A stretch of 64,000 nt of DNA from Nereocystis luetkeana (GCA_031213475.1 JARUPZ010000025.1:7326656-7390655); one strand, 5' to 3'. Shown: positions 1 to 11,030, numbered from the stretch's first letter. The notes: generated by a model not told the origin, from the letters alone. A program made the numbers and translations.

Positions 1-1230
1 CTGATTTGAGCGCACCCTAGCAGTTCAGTCGTTGGAGTAACAATATTGGCTACAGGCTAGGGTCATGGATTCATTGGGGTGGCATATTTTCTGTTTTTGT
101 TATTTTTGTTGCAAGCGCAAGCACGCATCGCCCCCCCCCACATGAGCTCACTCTACTTTTGCTCACCATCATCAGCCTCCAACTGAGCAAATCTATCAAC
201 ACTGGCCAGGAGTCGCCAACAACATATCTTTATCTTACAGAGAAGCTTACACATACAAGTTTGCTTAACGGTAGCTTAAGCGTTTGCCCTCTCCAGATTG
301 TGTCTTATCGGCCATCGATGAAGCGGATCTGAGCGTATACCAGCCACGATCTGACACACGCTACGCGTACACCAGCTTCGAGCTGGCACACGCAAACCGC
401 ATTGTTTAAGAGGTTATGAGCCTCGTCACTAAGCAAACGCGACATACAAGCCGCGGGGCACCACGGCCGCCACGACCGGCCGCTCCAAGAGCTACGAGTT
501 CACAACTACTCCTTCTGACATCAGCTCTACGGGATTTCAGGGTTTCAAGAAGCGATCAAAATCGCTTGCAGCTGCTTCCTCTACAAGGAGTACTGCCGCC
601 TTCCAAAGCCTACGGGCTACGAGTGCGTTGGCGGTCTACTATATAAATGTGAGTGGGTCTAAGAGGGTCGTACGCAGATAGCAGTCATTAGAATTGCTCA
701 AACTGTGATAACGACACCCAGAGAACCACCACGCAGAACGTTGGTTGAATATAATTTCACCGCGTCGGGTCAAATTTATTTTTATTTTTGACACCCTCGA
801 CCATACTCGAGGTACACACTGCTGCTGTACGTCATTAAGACAGCCATCTCAACCACAACGCTGTCGAACTGCTGTTGGGAGCTCTAGCTTGACGTAGTCT
901 ACGCTCTGGATCATAAGTCTCGGGAGACGTCCGAGCAACAGCTAGCTGTGTAATCCACTCTCGACAGCAAAACGCGCTGTCCGTGGAATTCGATTATCTA
1001 CGCGAAAAAGCAGGCTAGAATTAATTCACCCGACCACCCTACGGAGGCAGGTCGATCGGAATTTTCTTCAAGTTTTTTGGGAAAACATATAATCTGCGAA
1101 GAATCCGAGACCCCAAGAGGCCGTTCATACGAACAGTTCTATTTTATAGAATACTTTTGACCTGGCCTGACAGTCTCGCCACACAGCAGTAGTACCTGTA
1201 CAACAGTGCTGCACGTATAACACACAGTGT
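1..1230. other. Spacer upstream of the Copia gag relic, no gene seen
   Basis: No coding-like frame or known RNA was seen in this stretch. It contains a good TATA-like string (next entry). The segment just before the gag relic may include the element's LTR or leader, but no second LTR copy exists in the window to prove it. Confidence 0.5.
640..648 (+). promoter_or_regulatory. TATA-box-like sequence
   Basis: TATATAAAT lies about 690 bases before the first ATG of the gag relic's conserved part. It could belong to the U3 region of a Copia LTR or be chance in AT-rich DNA. No initiator or transcript evidence is available. Confidence 0.25.
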
Positions 1231-1332
1231 GTGGTACTTGCCTCTGCTGTACCTAGCAAGCAGATGTTTGAGGACGTAGTACTGCTGCCGTCTCCTGTGG
1301 TGGCCTACTACTACTGTACCAACGACAACATC

Positions 1333-2331
1333 ATGAGCGGCAACACCGGCAGCTTGGCCAACACAATCGAAGGATTGAAAACGTTTGATGGCAGGGACCC
1401 TGGTCTCTTTCGGGAGTGGAGAAAGAAGCTAGCTGTGGTTATTGGCGTTACGCGGCTCGATGTTGCAAGCCTAATCAAAGGTCGTGCCCGGCCAACCGAA
1501 GAAACGGCAGGCACACCTGGGACGCAAGAAGCACTCGAGCAAGAAATTGCCTCGTTTGACCGCGCGAACGAAGACCTCTACGCAATCCTCTACCTCCTCA
1601 CCGAGAAGCCAGCCTCGCTGATCGTGCACAAACACGAAAATGACGAGGATGACGGCATGAGCGGCAATGGGCAATTGGCGCTCGAGGCCCTAGTCGAAAA
1701 GTATAACAAGGTCACTGACGAGGTTGTCCGCGCAACGATGGAGAAATTGGTCAACACCCGCATGAAGCAAGGCTAAGACCCTGATGGTTTCTTCATGGAG
1801 AAGACTCTCGCAAGCGCGGAGCTGGTCGCGATGGGTGAGCCGATCACCGACCGCCGCTTCAAGGACATCCTTGTATAGGGCTTTACAGAAGATTACAAGG
1901 ACATCAAGATGATGATGTACCGCGACCCTACGTTTGATATCGACTAGATGCGAACTACGATGCGGCATCTCTATCTTGACGACTTATCTCGCAGCAGCAG
2001 TGCAAAAGGGAAGATCGCTGGACGAGGTGTCCCCATGACCGCGGAGACATCCACCTGCAGTCATTGTGGAAAAGTGGGTCACCTCGTCCGCAACTGCCGG
2101 CAAAAGAGGGACAAAGCACACAAATCTACTTGTGGTGGAGCCTACGACAAGAAGCCAAAGACGAAACAACTTTTCGGGGGGAAGGCTGGATCCACGGCAG
2201 GAAGCAAGGGAGCCGCTGGACAGAAGTGGTGCTCCGTCCATGAGACTACTTCTCACAGTGATGAGGGGTGCTATGCACAGGCGCACAGCGTCCGGAACGC
2301 AAGGGTGCTCACCTCGCCACTGCTGTATTAA
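1333..2331 (+). pseudogene. Ty1/Copia-type gag relic with CCHC zinc knuckle
   Basis: One reading frame encodes a gag-like capsid protein. Near the start it reads KTFDGRDPGLFREWRKKL, typical of the Copia gag (UBN2-like) N-terminus. Further on a C-X2-C-X4-H-X4-C zinc knuckle lies at 2056-2097, followed by a basic linker and a Cys/His-rich tail (KWCSVHETTSHSD, one residue apart from the usual Copia KWC.xH pattern). Gag packages retroelement RNA into virus-like particles. The frame is broken by TAA at 1774-1776, TAG at 1876-1878 and TAG at 1945-1947. At all three the surrounding residues continue smoothly and a Gln codon one C-to-T change away would restore the frame. The frame is open upstream from 1231, but the ATG at 1333 suits the family start better. 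No protease, integrase or RT follows, so this is a truncated copy. Confidence 0.82.
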
Positions 2332-2639
2332 GTAAGTGCAGGATCCCCTCCAGTCAACGACGATGATAAATGAGTACCCGTATACGCAGGGAAGGAGCAT
2401 TGGCTGGGTATTTTTGATGGTATCCCACGAATTGTTGCAGCGTTTTTGTTTTGAATGGTGATTGCTGCGCACGACACCACTGCCAGAAGATAAATCGGAT
2501 AACAATACGTGCGTGTCAGGTTTCTATTTCGTACGTAAGATAATGTCACATAGAAAACACATACCCCACATTGACTCAGTATACAACGGATCTGTTCGTA
2601 GTATCGACGCATATACTATTTGAGCACTCCCCGACCAAA

Positions 2640-3075
2640 CCCGCATACGTACCAGGCTCCCTATTATCGTATCGTTCAACGGTATACCCGTCCCCGCTGG
2701 TTTGTGCAAGAGCCTTATACTCAGAACTTGCACAAGTCCCTCGCACGACGGGTATGCATGTCATACCTATCTCACAGAAGACCTTCCGGGTACGTGGGTA
2801 TCATAGTCTTAAAGAACTTTCAGGAGTTGCGTGTATAGTGGCACGGGCGTACAGAACTCCCAGAAGTTCCGGGCCGGTACGAAAAATTTGTACCCGCACC
2901 CCGGGTATTGTGGCTTGAGCGTACAGAACATACCGATTTTCCGCACACTTGTGTGAGTGTCGTACAGAACTTTAGAATTTCCGGTTACGGTTATGAATAT
3001 CATACAGAGCTCGCAGATGTTTTTTGTAGGATATTTCCCGGGAAAATTCCCCGGGTATGGTTCTGTAGGTCCCAT
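2640..3075. repeat. Degenerate copy of the AGAACT/AGAAGTTCC array family
   Basis: The block repeats the motif tacagaact...agaagttccggg and the phrase ccccgggtattgtgg. It ends with a paired atttcccgggaaaa / ttccccgggtatgg segment. The same order of motifs occurs at 50.69-51.23 kb and 52.62-53.03 kb, where the units are cleaner. Short ORFs across this block change frame repeatedly and look non-coding. Confidence 0.6.
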
Positions 3076-3302
3076 AAATACGAAAAAAAGCTTGAATTAA
3101 TCCTTCCCCTTCCGATTTGGTTGTGTCTGCCGGAAGTATATGCCTGGTATGCGCAGAAGAAACTCCTACGAACGAAAACCGTTTGGTGCCGTATCAGACA
3201 GGGAGGAGCCGGGGTGCGCACCAACGAAACACAACGAATGAGACACGAAGGCATGCAACGTCGCAACGGCAACCATCCCACGGCACCGGCGGAAGCGTTA
3301 TC

Positions 3303-3402
3303 CCTATTAGGACTGCGGAGCCCGTTTTAGGGACAAACTATTCGGGATTTGGTTCGTTAGCCCCCGAAATGCGACTACGGTTCGTTCTAAAAGGGGTTTA
3401 AC
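3303..3402. mobile_element. MITE-B copy 1 (degenerate)
   Basis: This is a foldback segment of about 100 bp. Its left arm has ggactgcggagcccgtttta and its right arm has the diverged inverted counterpart ending ttctaaaaggggttta. It matches the cleaner copy at 5640-5736. Inverted termini and small size fit a miniature inverted-repeat element. No transposase is present. Confidence 0.6.
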
Positions 3403-3875
3403 GGCAGTGTTCCCTCTGCTACCGGTATGTACCGTATCAAACGGATGGTGATATAACGCACCCCCTGGGCCGATTTTCCGAGGCGCCTTTCTCCAAACCA
3501 TGCCCCAAGGTCAATTCGTATGCCGTCGGATTCGCAGTCGGTTGAAAAGGTCCCTTTCAGCACGTCCGCGTGAGCTCTTGCCCCGGGAATGTTGGAAACT
3601 GGTGTTTCTCGCCTCAGAATGTGTCCGAGTTGTCTCCAAAGTCCAGCTAGCTTGTCAATGAGCTGTTTCCTGCTTCTCAAGGGGGCCGGTTGCAAGAATT
3701 CACCGTCAGCACTATTTTGATTGAAATGAGGTGAAAATGATGTGGATCGGGGATCCGATCGAAAACTACTTTTTTTTCGATGCGATCGGGGGTTTGGGTG
3801 GTGACCCAGTAGGATCGAAAACGTGCGGACGGCAATTTTCTGTCTCTTTCTCTTTTTTTCTTTTTCTTTTTTTTT

Positions 3876-4000
3876 CTCATCCCATTCATTATCTTCGCAC
3901 ATCTTCTTCTCTCTCTCCTTCCCACTCGTAACTCAGACCCGGGGTCACATAGCAGGCTCTTCTCCCCCCTTCCCGCTAAGGTACGTGCCTTCATTTTTAT
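3876..4000 (-). mobile_element. SINE1 3' fragment, 5'-truncated
   Basis: The minus strand matches the 3' half of the SINE1 copies at 10,677 and 49,538 (shared segments include gaaggcacgtacc, gcctgctatgtgacc and gagagagaaga). On the plus strand it is preceded by a T-rich tract (3838-3877), which is the expected position of an A-rich tail in reverse. The tRNA-like head is missing, consistent with 5' truncation during target-primed reverse transcription. Confidence 0.7.
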
Positions 4001-4436
4001 CGCTGGGTGCCCGCAGGAGCGGAAAACTCCCCCAGATATATTCTTGACGAGGTATCCGATTCATTCTGAGGGGATAAAGATCAATTTCCAAGATTTCCGG
4101 GGCAAAAGCTCATGCGAACGTGCTCTTCTTTTTCAACTGACTGCAAATCCGACGGCATGAGAATTGGTCCGAGGGGGGCACACCCAAGGAATATGGTGGC
4201 TCAGGAGAATTATCTCGAAGAGAGTCTGTAGACTCCTCGCTCAGCGATGGACACCTTATTTTCCATAGACGCCTAGCTCAGCGATAGGCACCTTTTCCTT
4301 TGTCAAGAAAACCAAGCTCGAAATTCGTCCGAGCGGGCGTGTCACCATATATATGGCACGTGTGATACGGTATACCGGTACCCGGTACCAAGATAGCAAG
4401 CAGCAGCAATATAATACCGGCTAAAGGAAGCTAGCA

Positions 4437-4475
4437 GCAGCAGCATGTGGAAGCTAGCAGCAGCAGGTGGCAGCT

Positions 4476-4526
<51 letters not shown>

Positions 4527-4560
4527 CGGCAGCTAGCAGCAGTAGTAGTAGCAGCTCACA
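4437..4560. repeat. CAG/AGC microsatellite
   Basis: Imperfect runs of agc, densest at about 4476-4523, with interspersed agctagcag units. ORFs across it give only poly-Ser on one strand and poly-Cys or poly-Leu on the other, so I do not call a gene. Confidence 0.9.
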
Positions 4561-5639
4561 GCTATCTAGTAGCAGCAACGCAGGCAGCAAGCAGCTTCTA
4601 TCCTTGTAACTTTCAACTTTTGGGCCAGCTATGCTTATCGTGTTGCTGTTTGTTGCTGCAGCGCTTTCCTTGTCTACGGGTGTCACCGCGTCAGCGCGCT
4701 ACGCGTTCAGGCAGGCTCGGCGCCCCAGGTGTTACATTATGAATAAATCGCGGCAACTTCACGCCGCGCCCCCCCACCGTCGTTGCCACCGCTGCTGCTG
4801 CTGCTCCCGCAGTGTTGTTGTGGAATTGGACTTATATTCGTGAGCTGTCCCCATGGACAAGCAGGCATGATTACGAGTACTCATCCCGAAGCAATGTTGT
4901 GGATCCTTCACGACGACTGCGCGAAGTGGGCGCAGAGAGTGCCGTGGCATCGGCTCGCCGAAACAACCCGACGCCACTTACTTGTCCACGCCATCCTCCG
5001 GTCTACACCACCTTTCGAGCCTTCGTGCGCTCAGCGATTAGTTGTCAGTTACGGAACATAACAGCAGGGCATGTCGGGTATGCTGTGGAGTGTTCGAGTG
5101 AAAACACTGGTGCGTCGGGTAAAAGCTCTACGACATTGTAGGCCGATGAACAGAGAGAAGAAAAATGTACATCATATTCCGACAGTATCCTGACTCCACT
5201 GAGAATTCTATCTCTTGCCTTTTGTTCCGGGAAAAAACGCCACTCTAATTATATACCTTCGGGATTATTTTTACAGACGTGGTTTTTTTCAAGCGCTTGG
5301 GCGCATAATAGACTCAGCCACGTTTTTGTTTTTTTGGTGCTCCGAATTGTTGTATTGAAAGACCAAAGTCAACTTAGACCCGCGACGTTTTTTTTAACGA
5401 TGTGTCTAGAGGAACAACTAATCCTTGCTTTCCCGACGATGTTTGGTGTTCTGCACACATATTTATATTGGTCGTGTTCTGTTTGTGTCGCGCGTGGTTG
5501 TTTCGGAAAGATATTATATTATAATGGGCCGCTGTCGATAGACCATGTTTTATGTTCTACCCTCGAGACTGTTTGTAAAATAAATGGTGAAACTACCATT
5601 CTAAGCTGTCGGGAATGATTATGGTCGTTCCGTTACTCT
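4561..5639. other. Unannotated stretch, no gene supported
   Basis: Several short ORFs of 70-110 codons overlap on both strands, with no recognisable domain and no supporting splice pattern. The segment after 5160 is AT-rich. Confidence 0.5.
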
Positions 5640-5736
5640 TTAACCCCTTTAGAACCGCAGTCCCGTTTTGGGGACAAACTACTTGAAAATTGAGTGGTGT
5701 GTCCCCCAAACGGGACTGCGGTTCTAAAAGGGTTAA
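5640..5736. mobile_element. MITE-B copy 2 (best preserved)
   Basis: A 97-bp near-palindrome. The left arm starts TTAACCCCTTTAGAACCGCA and the right arm ends with its inverse, ...ggttctaaaagggttaa, with about 30 bp paired on each side around a short unpaired centre. Three further copies lie at 3303, 5754 and 7751. Size and structure fit a MITE or foldback element. Target duplication is not clear. Confidence 0.75.
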
Positions 5737-5753
5737 AAAATCCCAATACATCC

Positions 5754-5847
5754 TCAACCTTTGTAGGACAGCAGCCCTGTCTTGGGGAGAAACAACTTGG
5801 ATTTTGAGTGGCACGTCCCCCAAACGGTACGGCAGTCCTGGGGTTAC
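5754..5847. mobile_element. MITE-B copy 3 (degenerate)
   Basis: It has the same layout as the copy ending 18 bp upstream: gcagccctgtcttgggga on the left, gtcccccaaacggtacggca on the right, ending near ggggtta. More point changes and a shortened arm suggest an older copy. Confidence 0.6.
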
Positions 5848-5885
5848 ATTTATTTACGGACAGCGTGGTATTATTAGGGTGTCTG

Positions 5886-6385
5886 CGCATAATATTTTTG
5901 TGTATCGGGGATTTCCGTCGGAAAGACAACCATAATACTCGTAATCGAAAGCCTTCCGGCATGCGCAACAGCCGGCGTCCCCGTTGGCTTGGTAGGTGGT
6001 CCGCCTGCCTATCAAGATCAATTTCGTGAGTTCAAGTCTCACCGAGTGTACGCTCGTAGGGACTTTTTCTTGCATGAAGAAATTGAATAGCGGAAAGCGC
6101 GAGAGCGTGAGTGAGTTAGCTACATTCATTCGATGAAAATCGACGAGCAATGGGAATGCTGAACCCTATGCGCGACAAAAAATAAAGGTAAGTACCGGGG
6201 GGGAGAAGGGACGACACCTGTGACCACGGCTTGTCCCGAAGATCGCCGAGGGTAAAACCTCCTACGAGTTAAACTGGAAAGTAAACGTGATGAAAAAAAA
6301 AAAATGATCGGGACGAATAAATAGCTAAATATTGGATTCTTTCGTTTGAAAAAAAACACTTGCAGCAGCAGCAGCACTTTTGCAG
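5886..6385. repeat. Dispersed repeat family H, split by SINE2
   Basis: The outer parts (5886-5966 and about 6307-6385) match a contiguous stretch at 25,752-25,896. Shared phrases include atttccgtcggaaaga, cgaaagccttccggcatgcg, aatagctaaata and ttgaaaaaaacacttg. In the 25.8-kb copy the two halves are separated by only a few bases, so the roughly 340 bp between them here are an insertion. Confidence 0.75.
5967..6306 (+). mobile_element. SINE2, tRNA-headed short retroposon
   Basis: The insertion starts with a tRNA-like pol III promoter: an A-box-like TGGCTTGGTAGG at 5985-5996 and a B-box/T-arm at 6026-6042 (gtgag, loop ttcaagt, ctcac, a perfect 5-bp stem). It ends in an A-run at 6294-6304. Head, roughly 250-bp body and A-rich tail are the standard SINE layout. 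The acceptor stem of a real tRNA does not close around it, so I do not call a functional tRNA. The related empty site at 25.8 kb defines the ends to within about 10 bp. No clear target duplication was found. Confidence 0.7.
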
Positions 6386-6431
6386 GTTATGGCGAGGTTT
6401 GGCCCGTTTCGGCTGCGGTTTGGGGTCAGGG

Positions 6432-6467
6432 TTAGGGTTAGGGTTAGGGTTAGGGTTAGGGTTAGAG
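6432..6467 (+). repeat. Interstitial telomere-like (TTAGGG)5 tract
   Basis: Five perfect TTAGGG units (6432-6461) are followed by one TTAGAG unit and flanked by cagg on both sides. TTAGGG is the telomere unit of several stramenopiles and of animals. Internal position and short length suggest a double-strand-break repair scar or relic, not a chromosome end. Confidence 0.85.
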
Positions 6468-7750
6468 TCAGGGGTTGAATTGGGTCTTCGCCCGTGCCTT
6501 GATCCCAGCAGGAACCAAAACATCCGAACAGCCTACCAACCTAAAGATCCCTTCTCCCAGATTGTTAAAGGTCCTCGAGCAGCATCTCATGCGAGGCCGT
6601 TGGTGTTCCATTTGTCGTACTTTTATTTCGTTGTTTGTCATGTATGTGTTGTTGCTGTATTCTAAATTCCTAGAATTTTATTTCCAGTTCAAAACCGAAA
6701 TGATCGTTTTGGGTTTTCGCAAGCAGTTTCAAACTCGATTATGTTTTGGTTTGGTGAGTAGCCTGTGGTTCGCGACCCAACCATAATCGGTTCTCCCGCA
6801 AACACCCTACTTCGTCATTTTTGTGCAAAATTGCTTACAATATTTGATTAATTAGTCGTCGGCCGGGGAATAATAATAGCTATGCAAAATTCGTAACACT
6901 TTTCATTTTGCGCGGACACCCTATTAATAGTAACTAGATTTACCCCCAATTGTTGTCAAGTAGTCAGGAACTGTATGGACCGTACGCGTTATTCCTTTTC
7001 ACTTAAACGTCCCAAACAATACCAGGTATGTATGTAGAATTCAGGGAAAAGTGTGGTAGTGTACAGACATCCTCGGAACATGAAACCCAGGAGATGGTAC
7101 GAAGGGTACTTGGGCCTACGACCGACGGCAGCCGAACGTACTGGAGTAAATTGCTGTAGTTTTAGTGTGGCACGATTCTGGCCCTTAATGTAAGGATTGT
7201 TTTCATGTTAATATTTACATGACATTGGTCCTTGTATTTCGGGACAGAGTGGTATCCCCTAGATTCGTAGAGGTGCGGCTGCTGTAACGACGGACGAAAC
7301 TCGCGTCTCCCGACAGGTTTGATTCTCAAGTCGTTCACGTTGCCTCTCTCTGATGGACAGGTGCTTTGGGGGTGGCAGCGTTGGGCACGCTGGGCTTGCC
7401 GAGCCCGGTCGGCGCCGTGGGGCTTTTCGATATCGGTCAAAACGACAAGGTGCGCACTTTCCACCCCGCTTTTACTCGCTCTGGATCATGATCGATCGAT
7501 ATCTCGTTTCGTTTTGCAAAATGCCACCTGGCAATGTGCAGTGCTTATTGCAATCGTACCATCCACGTGCGTATACAAGGGTAGGTACTACAGTCTGTAG
7601 AATCCGACGACTTGAAACATAGAAGGCGCTATCAATCAGACCTAAACATTTGACACAACTATATCAACAGTAATGCAGCCCCTCAATGACCCTACTGGTT
7701 CCTATCCGATGTTTCCCCAGTCAAATCTGAAAAATATATGTATACCTTAC
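6468..7750. other. Unannotated stretch, no gene supported
   Basis: AT-rich, with only short overlapping ORFs. A TACCAGGTA motif lies at 7020-7028. No RNA gene or transposon ends were recognised. Confidence 0.5.
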
Positions 7751-7849
7751 CTTAACCGTTTCATGACTGCAGTCCTGTTTTGGAAACAACCACTCAAATC
7801 CCATATAGTTTGTCCTCAAAGTGAGGCTGCAGTCATGAAAGGATTAGAA
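7751..7849. mobile_element. MITE-B copy 4
   Basis: Left arm ttaaccgtttcatgactgca and right arm ctgcagtcatgaaaggatta are inverted copies of each other. The interior keeps the family phrase gttttggaaacaac. The arms carry a shared change (catgactgcag) relative to copy 2, and the two arms have stayed complementary. Confidence 0.7.
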
Positions 7850-8238
7850 ACATATCATGTACCAGGTATCCCGTTAGTTGTGTGTTCGACCGATTGGGTG
7901 GCGGCCACACAGCGCTGCACGCTGGGTGATATGTCGACCCTGCGTGTTCCATGTTCCACTAAAATAATATGGTGTTCGCTGCTATTATTGATAGTATTCA
8001 CAAATTTTGTGAACTCGACCGACAGGCTCATTATCGTTATGGAGCCATGCCAAGGTGCTGCGGTGTAAGGGAGTGGTACAGGTTGGGGGGGATGCTTTCC
8101 AACCCGAACGCTTTTACTGACTGACCGGACATCTCGACGAGGTGTATGAGCTGCCCACCAATATGTAGTGCAATCCAGTGTGTGTGGTACCACTCTGGCC
8201 AGGGATGTTTCACACCTCGGACAGATCGTAATCTACAG

Positions 8239-8807
8239 GTTTATCTACTCCCTCACCTAGCGACGTTTCTCCCTTTCTATCCCATCTCAACCCGCCATCC
8301 AATACGACGCAAACCCCTCACCTTATTGTCGGCACGTCCTCAAAATACCCCCGCCCCTGGTCCCAGGTCGATCTGGAGAAAGTGTCTTCGCGCTTCATCA
8401 TCGGCAAGAAGACCCAATCTATCAAGTGGTCCACAATAGCCCCTTCGATCGCAGCCATACGCACCGAAGCGCGGGAGCGGTTCGCCTCTACCGGAGCTAA
8501 GGGTGGTCGCGAGGTATCGTCATACTCCAACCTAACGCAGGACAGGGCGGATGTCACGGTGGGCCTGGAAGTGACCGATCCGAAAGATTCTCCAGCCGTA
8601 GGTGGCGGATTCGCAGCGACGGTGATAGCGCCTCCGGGGGATTTTCTGCGTGATACCCACGTGACCTTGCCGAGCATGGCGGCGTGGGTGGCGTCCTTCG
8701 CCCGGATCCCGAAGGAAGGGTACGAGCTGAGCGACCCGTTGTCGTTATTCGGATGTACACGGGAACGGGGGGGAACGAGGAAGGAGTGGCCATGTACGCG
8801 GCCGTGA
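8239..8807 (+). CDS. Unidentified coding-like block, possible exon
   Basis: After a splice-acceptor-like atctacag (ending 8238) one frame stays open for about 189 codons to TGA at 8805. The N-terminal part is Pro/Ser/Thr-rich. From about residue 50 it becomes mixed and globular-looking (for example RFIIGKKTQSIKWSTIAP and TPSDVSPFLSHLNPP-like composition upstream), and the GC-rich third positions are unlike the flanks. No ATG opens the frame, so this would be an internal or terminal exon. Around 8755 another frame continues with a plausible ending at 8824, which suggests a one-base indel near the C-terminus. I recognise no family; a retroelement gag is possible. Confidence 0.4.
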
Positions 8808-8824
8808 AGAAAGCTAGCGAGTGA

Positions 8825-10547
8825 ACGAAGAAGGAGATCGTCCCCTACGAACGTTTTTGCTCTTTTCTCGGGATGTCTGACCCAGGCGCGTGCTATATAT
8901 ACATGATACAGAGGTACGTAGACTCTGTTTGGCCGAAATCACAATCTGACTGATGGGGACGGCTCCTCAATTGTTGACCACTGTACCCACCACGCGTTGA
9001 ATCCTGCTGATCGTTTTATATACCTAGGCCAACAAAGCGCACGCAAACATGCGTGCGCCGTTTCAGGCTCTGACTACGAAAAACAGCGTGAATTCCGGAT
9101 GTCAAAACAATAAACCTGACGGACTCCCTGAACCAGCTCCCGGTAGTGCGCGGCAGTCTGGAGGTAGTGCTGCCGTGCGTGGTGGTATATCGCGTTTTTC
9201 GCCTCCGAATGTCTTTTTTGGGCAAGGCATGGGCCTCCTCCTCCTCGAATAAGAGGCGGTCTCAGAACTATCTGGTGCACCTCTAACGTACAGCGTGTGC
9301 GTCCCAGCGCCTGCTACCGATGGAAACCCTCTTCGGGACTTCTGAGGGGGGAAAGTGGCGAAAAATAGTGACGGTTACGGCGACGGCCACTGCGTGATGG
9401 GGGGATGCAAATAATAGTTGGTGTCTTCGAGTTTCACTGCAAAGGAGTCGTAGAGCCTCTGGCGCGACATGATCCTTCCCGTGCTGCCGGGCGCTCGCGC
9501 CTCTTGTAGACGGTTGGTGACGACACTAAATTTTGTCATCGTTTCTCCGTTGCTGTCTCGCGGTGCCGAAGAGATAAGGGGCGGGCGACGCGCCACTTCC
9601 CTTGGCCGTTTTTTAGTACGGCTGGGCACTAGCTGGCTCAGTCAGTAGCGATTATGATGCGGTTGACACCAATCAGTATACTATTCTACAGTAGTGACTA
9701 CAGCAGTATACTGCTGTCTTTCCTCTTTACCTTCTCCTCCCGAAATGTGGGTTTCCGCACTATCTTTTGGCGTGTTTATTTACGTACGTAATATATCCTC
9801 GCGACGTCGATCAGTAGACTGCTATCCTGCAGGTACATACTGTGCCAGTATCAAGCCCTACCTTTTTGCCCTTGCTGTAGGTCAAAGCTCTGGTGGGGTG
9901 GAGGTACCACTGTTTGATTCAGTATTTGCTGACCGGTTGAGCTCCTCCAATGAGCAACTATACCGGTGTAGATATTACGATACCCATCTTAACGAGATTT
10001 TTGTTTTATGATACTCCGCCGATATGTTTTTCGTTTTTTATTTGATTTGGATCTGAATGGTCGAAAAGTGAATCATCCATCAGGCATCTTGATGTTTGAT
10101 TCGAATTAAACCGAAAAAAACGAATTCGACAAGAAGTCTTATGGGGCTTCTTTTGCTCTTCGTGTTACTCAAATCAGGGAGTTTGTCCAACTCGACGTGG
10201 CATGCTCCTGAAACCGAAGCAAGCCCCGCACACTTGAGCCGTGTCGCCGACGGCTTCACAGGTAAGATCCGCCATTCTCGAGAGACAGAGCCACCGGAGC
10301 AGCCGCAGCACGAGGTCCGACGGACCCTAGCGCAGAGTAGACCATCCGCGGCTCCTAAACAAATCACTTTTATTAGTAGCCCGTCGCAACCCCAGCTTTT
10401 CATCCCTCTTTGCTCAGGAAATCGATATCTGTATCCCCGTCACTGCTGCCTGCGTCGGGCTTCGGGGCTGCGCCAGCCACCCAAGACATCCCAAGAGCGA
10501 TAGCCTCTTCGGCGGTGCCGGCAAAAACAACCGGCCGCTACCCGCGG
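8825..10547. other. Unannotated stretch, no gene supported
   Basis: Short ORFs on both strands (the longest about 135 codons at 10,096-10,503, plus strand) show no recognised domain. No repeat shared with the rest of the window was noticed before about 10,548. Confidence 0.45.
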
Positions 10548-11030
10548 CGCCCCGGGTGGGACACGGGCCGTGGCTCGCCTGGTTGATGTTTTCCCTCTGG
10601 TGTTCGTTGACCCTTACGCGTTATTCGATCCAAAAAAATTACCTAGTATACGCTTATTCCTTGATAGGACCCAAAGGCGGTCTCCCCGGTGGTTCAAGTG
10701 GTTAACCTCGAATTCTACTTGTGTTTGAGTCCTGGGTTCGAGCCCCAGGTGGGTCGGACATTTGTTGAGAGCGCCTTGCAGCGTGGGTAGGCACAATTCG
10801 ATTCGAGTCGACGAGGGAAGAAAAGACTGAAATCTTCTCGAGATAAAAATGAAGGCACGTACCGTAGCGGGAAGAGAGTAGAAGAGCCTGCTATGTGACC
10901 CCGGATCTGAGTTAAGAGTTGGAAGGAGAGAGAGAAGAACATGTGCGAAGATAACAAATGGGATGAGCAAAACAAAATAGAAAACATATTTTTCACGAAA
11001 TTCTGTTCGAATCAAATCCTTTGTTTTCCC
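10548..11030. repeat. Dispersed repeat family G, split by SINE1
   Basis: The left part (about 10,548-10,676) and right part (about 10,984-11,030) match a contiguous copy at 27,735-27,905. Shared phrases include tctggtgttcgttgaccct, gcgttattcgat, aggacccaaag and acatatttttcacgaaat. The 307 bp between the halves are absent from the other copy. Confidence 0.8.
10677..10983 (+). mobile_element. SINE1, tRNA-headed short retroposon, full copy
   Basis: The element begins with a pol III promoter: A box TGGTTCAAGTGG at 10,690-10,701 and B box GGTTCGAGCC at 10,735-10,744 inside a T-arm with a 5-bp stem (ctggg/cccag). A unique body of about 230 bp follows and ends in an A-rich tail (gagcaaaacaaaatag). 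Both ends are set by comparison with the empty site at 27,86x, where aggacccaaag runs straight into acatatttttc. A second full copy lies at 49,538 and a truncated one at 3,876. SINEs are copied by LINE machinery; the LINE relics in this window are possible sources, though no shared 3' tail was proven. Confidence 0.85.

Noticed and set aside
1774..1947. Nuclear code change with TAA/TAG = Gln
   Set aside because: Other coding-like frames in the window use CAA/CAG for Gln and no TAR. Plain C-to-T decay of a dead element explains the gag stops.
10690..10760. Functional tRNA gene at the SINE1 head (also at 5,985)
   Set aside because: A and B boxes are present but the acceptor stem does not close, and the heads are followed by a SINE body and A-rich tail.
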